Positions 58,140 through 64,000 of a stretch of DNA of 64,000 nt are shown here, piece by piece. The DNA lies in contig NC_134535.1 of the NCBI RefSeq assembly GCF_050624435.1, forward strand, positions 124,793,731 through 124,857,730. The letters run 5' to 3'. The notes beneath the pieces were generated by a model, which made no database searches, had not been told where the DNA came from, and was given only the letters and a program-made list of their open reading frames with translations. The first letter of the stretch is position 1; the number at the start of each line of letters is the position of its first letter. This stretch comes from Tenrec ecaudatus. Lineage: Eukaryota > Chordata > Mammalia > Afrosoricida > Tenrecidae. The translations under genes were made by a program, and so were the position numbers.

Positions 58140-58990
58140 AACGATAGACTAAAATAATGGGGTGAAGGGAATATATACATGTAAATGCAACAAGGAAGGA
58201 GATGAACTTTGGGCCTCTACTTAAATCTTATCTTAAGAAAGGTTTGTTCTCATAATGTGGTAATGTATGATACCTTCCTGACATGATCGCTGAAGACAAA
58301 ATGGGTGCATAAGCAAATGTGGTGAAGAAAGCTCATGGTACCCAGCTATTAAAAGACATAGCATCTGGGGTCTTACAGGCTTATATTTAAATAAGCGGCC
58401 ATCTAGCAGCGGAAGCAACAAGGCCCATGTGGCTTAAGAAGCACACCAGCCTGTGATCATGAGGTGTCAAATGAGAAGAGGTATCAGAAGTTCCAAACAT
58501 GCAGCCAAATTGATATGAAGGGAGTGGATGTAGTGGATATCCAAAGTTCACTAGCAAGACATTTAGGCAGTCCCTCTCTGAAGGGCCACGTGGGAGGGAT
58601 GATAAATTCAGGGTACAGTATGGCACTGATGAACCACATAAATATCCTCTAGTTCTTGAAATTTCCTCCCCTTACTATTAAGAGCTTTATGTGTTTTACT
58701 TCATTCATCATGTTAGAATTGTGTATGTTCATTTGTATATTTAAGATCTCTCGGTTCATGGTAGCCACGATAGATGACCCCTCAGAGATACTGACAGGAA
58801 TAAGGGTTCCCAGAGGGGATGGGAAGTGTGTGTGGGAGGGCGTGGGGGTCCTCGGTTGGTAGCATTGATGATTGTATAACCCCACATGATCATATGATAG
58901 GATTGAACAACAGAACTGTGTGGGAAAGGAAGGGATATATTGGAATGAGTAAGATATCTCAAAAATATTACATGTATATATTAAAAAAGA
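58140..58990 (+). mobile_element. Diverged family A relative
   Basis: GACATGATCGCTGAAGACAA, ATAGCATCTGGGGTCTTACA and CACACCAGCCTGTGATCATG match family A; the region after 58680 follows the older subfamily type seen at 38260. Confidence 0.65.
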
Positions 58991-59116
58991 GAAAACAGAC
59001 TTGGTTTTCCTTTTTTAATTGCAGCGTTCTTGTAATTCTCCCATAATATTCATGTGTTTTCATCACTGGTGTTAAGGCATGAATCTACTAACATATGTTA
59101 AGAATGGTCCCTACTG

Positions 59117-59498
59117 GGAATGCAGGACGGATGATCCCTTTAGGACCAGTGGTGAGAAGAGATACCAGGAGGGTGGAGGGAAGGTGGGATAGAAAGGGGG
59201 AACCAATCATAATGATCTACATATAACCCCCTCCCTGGGAGATGGACAACAGAAAAGTGGGTGAAGGGAGACGTCGGACAGAGTAAGACATGACAAAATA
59301 ATAATAATTGATAAATTATCAAGTGTTCTTGAGGGAGGGAAAAAAGGGGGAGCTGATACCAAGGGCTCAGGTAGAAATCAAATGTTTTGAGAATGAGGAT
59401 GGTAACAAATGTACAAATGTGCTTGACACAATTGATGGATGTATGGATTGTGATAAATTGCACAAGCCCCCAATAAAATGATTTATTAAAATAAAGAA
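59117..59498 (+). mobile_element. Family A retroposon, 5'-truncated
   Basis: 16 bp duplication with one mismatch: AGAATGGTCCCTACTG (59101-59116) and AGAATTGTCCCTACTG (59499-59514). Ends in CCCCCAATAAAATGATT. Confidence 0.92.
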
Positions 59499-59550
59499 AG
59501 AATTGTCCCTACTGCCAAGCACTGTCTTAGAATACTGTGGTTCAAATTTG

Positions 59551-59715
59551 AAGAGTTTCTGGTGGTACGATGGGTTGAGCATTACTCAGCTAAGTGCAAG
59601 GTCAGCGGTTCAAACTCAAAGGCAAAGAATAAAGATCTGGCCGTCTGCTCCCACAAAGATTTACAGTTGTAGGAACTCTGTATAGGGGCACTGTGCCAGA
59701 ATGACCACTTCATGG
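59551..59715 (+). mobile_element. AfroSINE
   Basis: GAGTTTCTGGTGGTACGATG to GCCAGAATGACCACTTCATGG. Confidence 0.7.
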
Positions 59716-59754
59716 TCGTTTGCTTTGAACATTTTAGGGTGCAGAAGAATCAGG

Positions 59755-59840
59755 TTGTTGGATGTCATCGAGTTGGTTCGACTCCTAGCGACCTTATGTA
59801 CAACAGAACAAAACACCAGCCCATCCTGAGCCAGCCTCAC
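59755..59840 (-). repeat. RTE 3'-UTR-like fragment
   Basis: GATGTCATCGAGTTGGTTCG and TTATGTACAACAGAACAAAA match the far 3' end of the RTE copy at 40347. Confidence 0.5.
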
Positions 59841-59874
59841 AAGAGGCTCATAAAACAACAGCCAAAAAAAAACC

Positions 59875-60035
59875 AACCCAGATTTCTAAGATTACTAGGT
59901 GCTGCCCCCACCCAAATATTCTGATTCTACAGATTTAGAGGGAGGTGTCCACCTAGCTCAAGAATTTGCATTTCTGACAAACTGCCGGCGGCTAATGCTA
60001 ATGGTGCCGGTACTGGAACTGGACTTTGAGTGGTA
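59875..60035 (+). mobile_element. MER5A-type remnant
   Basis: GCTGCCCCCACCCAAATATT, CAAGAATTTGCATTTCTGAC, GGACTTTGAGTGG. Confidence 0.5.
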
Positions 60036-60069
60036 TCGAACTAGGTTAAAGGAACATACAAATCCAAGA

Positions 60070-60262
60070 AAGCCCAATCAATGCCCTTGAGAAGATTCCA
60101 GCTCATAGTGACCGAGCCTGTAGGACAAAGTAGTATCAGGTGTTTTCCGGGATGGTGAACTTCACAGAAGCTGGTAACTTCATCTTTATGGGGAGGGCGG
60201 AGGAGCCACTGATGGGTTTGAACCACTGGCCTTGCAGTACTTAACCGACTGCCACCAGCACG
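60070..60262 (-). mobile_element. AfroSINE
   Basis: GATTCCAGCTCATAGTGACC to GACTGCCACCAGCACGCC. Confidence 0.75.
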
Positions 60263-60278
60263 CCTTTATGAGAATAGA

Positions 60279-60319
60279 ACACACACACACACACACACAC
60301 ACACCACACACACACACAC
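60279..60319. repeat. (AC)n microsatellite
   Basis: AC units with one CC interruption, between two AfroSINEs. Confidence 0.95.
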
Positions 60320-60405
60320 CCTCCACGCCATCAAATTGATCCTGACTGTTAGCAACCCTTTAGGACTGGGTAGAATTCCTTAGGGTTGCCGAGACTAAAT
60401 CTTAG
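60318..60405 (-). mobile_element. AfroSINE 3' fragment
   Basis: CACGCCATCAAATTGATCCT to GGGTTGCCGAGACTAAATC. Confidence 0.7.
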
Positions 60406-61195
60406 CAGGACCTTAATCTAGCTAAAAACTCAAAGGACATGACAGAAACTGCTGTGGGAGAGCCGAGGCATGGGGTAATGGAGCACAGAAGAAGGAAACG
60501 AAGACGTGGTCAGGAAGGCATGAATAAGAAGCAAGTGAAGAAAATATTTTATTTGGCATTCATAACCCCTCATTTCACAATCATGTAAAACATATTTGGA
60601 TACATATTACTTGCTGTACAATAAAGGTTGGTTTGAAAACAACAGCAAAAAGTAGAACGCTATGGAGAGCTAATCTGATGGCCACCGTGAGTTAGAACCA
60701 ACAACTGCCTCGGTTGTTATGTTTGAGGGGAAAGATGCTTATGTTCTTTTGCTGCAGCAGGCGAAGTGGAGAAAACCATGCTGTGAGATTCCTTAGCTGT
60801 GCGGTTCGCCATGAAACACAGGCGATTTGGGAGCTGGGCTAATATACCCAGCTGCTAAACAAGAAAGATCCGTGCTTTGAAGGCAGGTGTTCTCCGCAAC
60901 TCAGGAGAAAACGGGGCTCTATGGAGCAGCTCTTGTAAGCGTGGAACTCAAGGCTGTGGAGTGGTTTGTTTTTTTCTAGACAATCCAGCGCTAAACTCAT
61001 TGAATTACAGGACCTAGAGCAAGAAGTCTCACCACCTTGTTGTTTTTCGAGCTTCTTTTGTTTGTCTCGGGACATTGCACTAGATGATTTACATGTAAAG
61101 AAGCACTCTTATTTCCTTCTAAAGCAGGAGTTCGCAGTTCAACCCATTCCTTCATCAACAAATAATAACCGAGTTTCCGCTATGTGTCCCATATT
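60405..61195. other. No gene seen
   Basis: Two overlapping frames on opposite strands at 60840-61256 have no family features. A purine-rich stretch precedes them. Confidence 0.4.
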
Positions 61196-61392
61196 GTTTG
61201 AGAACAATAGTTCTTCCACTTTAGTATGCATAAGCATTGCCTGGAGAAGTCCTTAGAACAGAAATTTACCCCCACCCCCACCCCTCAGCAGATTGCTACT
61301 CAAGAATTCCGTGGTAAAACCCATCACCCACCCAGTACTTCCAGCAAGCTCCTAGTTGATGCGGATGTTCTTAATGTGTAGACCACTGTTTC
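61196..61392 (+). mobile_element. MER5A-type remnant
   Basis: TTTGAGAACAATAGTTCTTC, CCAGCAAGCTCCTAGTTGAT, GTGTAGACCACTG. Confidence 0.6.
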
Positions 61393-61434
61393 AGGACGGA
61401 AGACCGTCCTAAACAGAAAAGGCAGATGTCACAA

Positions 61435-62050
61435 TAATTGTCCTCAAGGAGCTTAATGAGAGTGAGGTAGAAGGACAGATTGATGGGCAGACGGAAGGCA
61501 TATTGTAAAGTTGATAATGATGTACTAATAAGCAAAATAATAAAGTGGAGGGTAGGAAGTGAATGGCATTGAAAATGTGATATTTGAGTAAAGAGTTAAA
61601 GGAAGTGTGAGACCAAGCAGGTTAGATTCAAGGGGATGAAGGATCCAGAGAGAGAGAAAAACCACAGTGTCATCTGGTTGATTCTGGCTCAGTGGCCCTC
61701 CATTGGGTTTTGAGGCTGTCAGCCTTTACAGGCACCAACAGCACCACCTTAAACATAAGGACAAAAGTCCTGATCTTGGAGTTTCCCCAACTTGTAGCAG
61801 AACCAACAAGGAGCCCATTGGGGTGGAGAGAATGGTAGGAGGTACGTGTGAGAGGAGAATGACAAGGCCAGAGGAGGACTTTTCTGAAGGGTAAAAAGCC
61901 AAGGCAGGTTTTTGAACAAAGGAATGACTAAGTTGGACTTCTCTGTTTTTAAAAAAGGAGAACGATTCTGGCCAATACATTCTGACTAGATAATAGGGAG
62001 ACTAGGGTACAAAGTGGGAGACCAGCTAGAGGACTTCAGGAAAATCCAGG
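61435..62050 (+). mobile_element. Ancient LINE (L2/L3-type) remnant
   Basis: TGTCCTCAAGGAGCTTAATG, GTTTTTGAACAAAGGAATGA and GAACGATTCTGGCC resemble old mammalian LINE consensus parts. Family uncertain; an AfroSINE lies inside. Confidence 0.35.
61660..61750 (-). mobile_element. AfroSINE fragment
   Basis: GTGTCATCTGGTTGATTCTG and TGAGGCTGTCAGCCTTTACA. Confidence 0.6.
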
Positions 62051-62669
62051 TAATTTTGTCCGAGTCGTAGACTTGAAATCTTTAGAAGGTCTCTTGTCAG
62101 CTTAGGCAGCACCCAGGCCACACGGGAACTGACCCTTCCGGCTGGGCACACAGCACTGACGCGAGGGAGGCAGTAAGAACAAGCTTCAGAAATAGTGATG
62201 TTAGCAACCATTTTCCCCTGCTCTGCCCATTGGCCCTAGCTTGAAAGTAGGGACAATATTTCATTATTGATGAGGTTCTGGTGATTTGGGCCAATTGCAC
62301 CAGAAGTTGTGGTCTGGCTTCCAGGGCTGGTTTCTAGAAATTGTGGGACACAGTTCTATTTTCACACATGGACTGACGCATGTCTATCTGTAGACTCCGT
62401 CTCCCTTGCAAGTGATGGAGTGGGGAGGGGTGGGTCTTTGGCCAATGGACCTTTTTCTTCGGGATTTCTGGGAGGTCTCGGACCTTTCCGTCAGTAGCCC
62501 AGTGGTCTTCCCGGGGTGGTCCAGCAAATGTGCCTGACCTGAAAGATTGGAAGGTCCAGTCCACTCAAAAGCACCTCAGGGGTGCCTGGCAATCTATTTT
62601 TGAAAAACAGCTGTTGAAAACCCCATGAAGCCCAATTCTACTCTGATATTCAGGAATTAGAATCCACAG

Positions 62670-62970
62670 CAACTGGCTTTTTCCTTTCTTCTGGAAATCC
62701 TTTCCCCTCTTCTCACATTTTTCCATCCCAGTTCAGCTTCCTGTCCTCCAGGGAGTCTTCTCTGGCCGCCCCTTCTCCACCCCTTCCCATGGTGAGTGCG
62801 CTCCCTAAGCATACCTCCTTGCTGCTGTAAAAATTATCATCATGTGACTTTATGATCGGCTTCTTATTTTGCCTACTGAATTGTTCGGTCCTCACAACTG
62901 TAATGGTGTTGAATTATTGTTTCTCAGAGTATTATCCACACATGGTAAGCACTCATTAATTATTAACTGA
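62670..62970 (+). mobile_element. L2 LINE 3' remnant
   Basis: CTGTCCTCCAGGGAGTCTTC to TGGTAAGCACTCATTAAT follows the L2 3' end order. Confidence 0.5.
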
Positions 62971-63017
62971 CAAAGTAATAAAGAGGTGTTACATCAGTTC
63001 AGAAAAAAAATTACATG

Positions 63018-63042
63018 TATTATATATATATATATATATATA
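63018..63042. repeat. (TA)n microsatellite
   Basis: About twelve TA units. Confidence 0.95.
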
Positions 63043-63570
63043 CTGATGACATGATCAGAAGGTGCCATTGATGTGGCTATTACACTCAGAGAGAAATCGA
63101 GGCATACACGCGTATTAAATAAAAAGAAATGACGTGAATAACAAAGAGCTTTAATATATACAAGTCAATCCAAGTGACCCGTGGGGTAAGGAGTGCAATC
63201 AGTGATGAATACATTAAACAATTTCACTTCCATTTGATGTATACATCACACCTGAGAATCGAGGGATATAGTCTATGTAATATACTCTTAATAATCATCC
63301 TTTCCTCTCTGTTGACAAATTAGGGTTGGTAGGCGTGGAAAGAGTGATAAATTCTGAGTTCAAAAACCTGCTTTAATACATTGTGTAGCTTGATGTGCAT
63401 GTTTTATCTACAAATAAGGACTAAATCCTACCTGTAAAATATGTTTCATTTAAAATATTCAGTGAATTCCCCCTGCCCCTAAATTCCCAGGCAACCTCTT
63501 GATGAGAATAAAATATAAAATCAGGACTTCCAGGTATCAGGTTTAGGTTTGTAGTTCAGATAGGCTTGCC

Positions 63571-63753
63571 CAGCGGTTCTCAACCAGTGGGTAGTGACCC
63601 CTTTGGGGGGGTCAAAAGACCTTTCCACAGGGGTCACCTAATTCATAACAGTAACAAAATTAGTTATGAAGTAATTTTATGGTGTGGGGGGGTCACCACA
63701 ACAGGAAGAACTGTATTAAAGGGTCGAGACATTCAGAAGGTTGAGAACCACTG
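63571..63753 (+). mobile_element. Short SPIN-like hAT MITE
   Basis: About 183 bp, from CAGCGGTTCTCAACCAGTGG to GGTTGAGAACCACTG, with the same deleted interior as the copy at 55445. The target duplication is not clear. Confidence 0.85.
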
Positions 63754-64000
63754 CTCTAGCCCATCATGACCCAGTCCACCTCTCCCCTCCTCCACCTGCA
63801 CAGCTCATCCCACCCACCCCCAGCCCCCAGCCCCCAAATCTCTTACAGCTTCCTCATTCAAATGACGTTCCCTGGCAAAGAATGTAGTCAGTCGGCGGCC
63901 TTCCCTTTCTTTGGTCTTTCACACCAGCGGTTCCCACCTGACACTCAGTGGGATGGGTAGGGGGATGGGGTGAGTTCACCCAGACTTTCATGCAAAGACC

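Noticed and set aside
1-64000. Bacterial-type systems, CRISPR arrays, phage or plasmid features
   Set aside because: The window is vertebrate DNA with SINE, LINE and ERV repeats; direct repeats here are transposon copies without regular spacers.

Overview
This window looks like nuclear DNA from an afrotherian mammal, most likely a tenrec. Three repeat types point there: tRNA-derived AfroSINEs (heads of the type GGAGCCCTGGTGG, tails of the type TCGACTCGATGGCA), fragments of an RTE/BovB-type LINE, and four short hAT copies that look like the SPIN family, which is known from tenrec but not generally from other afrotherians. The species call is inference; no alignment or search could be run. There are no bacterial-type genes, operons, ribosome binding sites or CRISPR arrays. 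Almost all open reading frames are chance frames or decayed transposon coding sequence.

Layout. 1-2400: repeats and unclassified sequence. 2411-5368: an internally deleted class I endogenous retrovirus on the minus strand (two LTRs, start of gag, tail of env, degraded PBS best matching tRNA-Phe). 5400-13500: unclassified DNA, a diverged tandem duplication, LINE-1 3' ends, AfroSINEs and one SPIN-like copy. 13500-25400: LINE-1, an RTE/BovB piece, LTR-like repeats and several long copies of a very abundant retroposon, called family A here. 25400-33000: mostly unclassified DNA with LINE-1 tails. 33070: a sequence-perfect U6 snRNA retrocopy. 33400-44300: family A, RTE, LINE-1 and a second SPIN-like copy. 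44467-44912: a solo LTR. 45485-45765: a NOP56 pseudogene fragment. 51077-51722: an RPL29 processed pseudogene. 52500-64000: repeats and unclassified DNA.

The one convincing protein-coding gene is a three-exon, plus-strand homeobox gene at 47452-50973. It has canonical GT-AG splice sites, an open frame of 143 codons, and an intron inside the homeodomain between residues 44 and 45. The homeodomain aligns without gaps to the NANOG type but lacks Asn51 and Arg53, the usual DNA-contact residues. My best guess is NANOGNB, the divergent tandem sister of NANOG.

Family A makes up a large share of the window: about twenty copies in both orientations. Its 3' end reads like GAGCCCCTAATAAAATG, copies are 5'-truncated, and many carry exact 9-14 bp target-site duplications, so it moves like a non-LTR retroposon. 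No copy here has a credible reading frame, so it probably uses another element's machinery. One composite copy shares a single target-site duplication, which suggests reverse-transcriptase template jumping.
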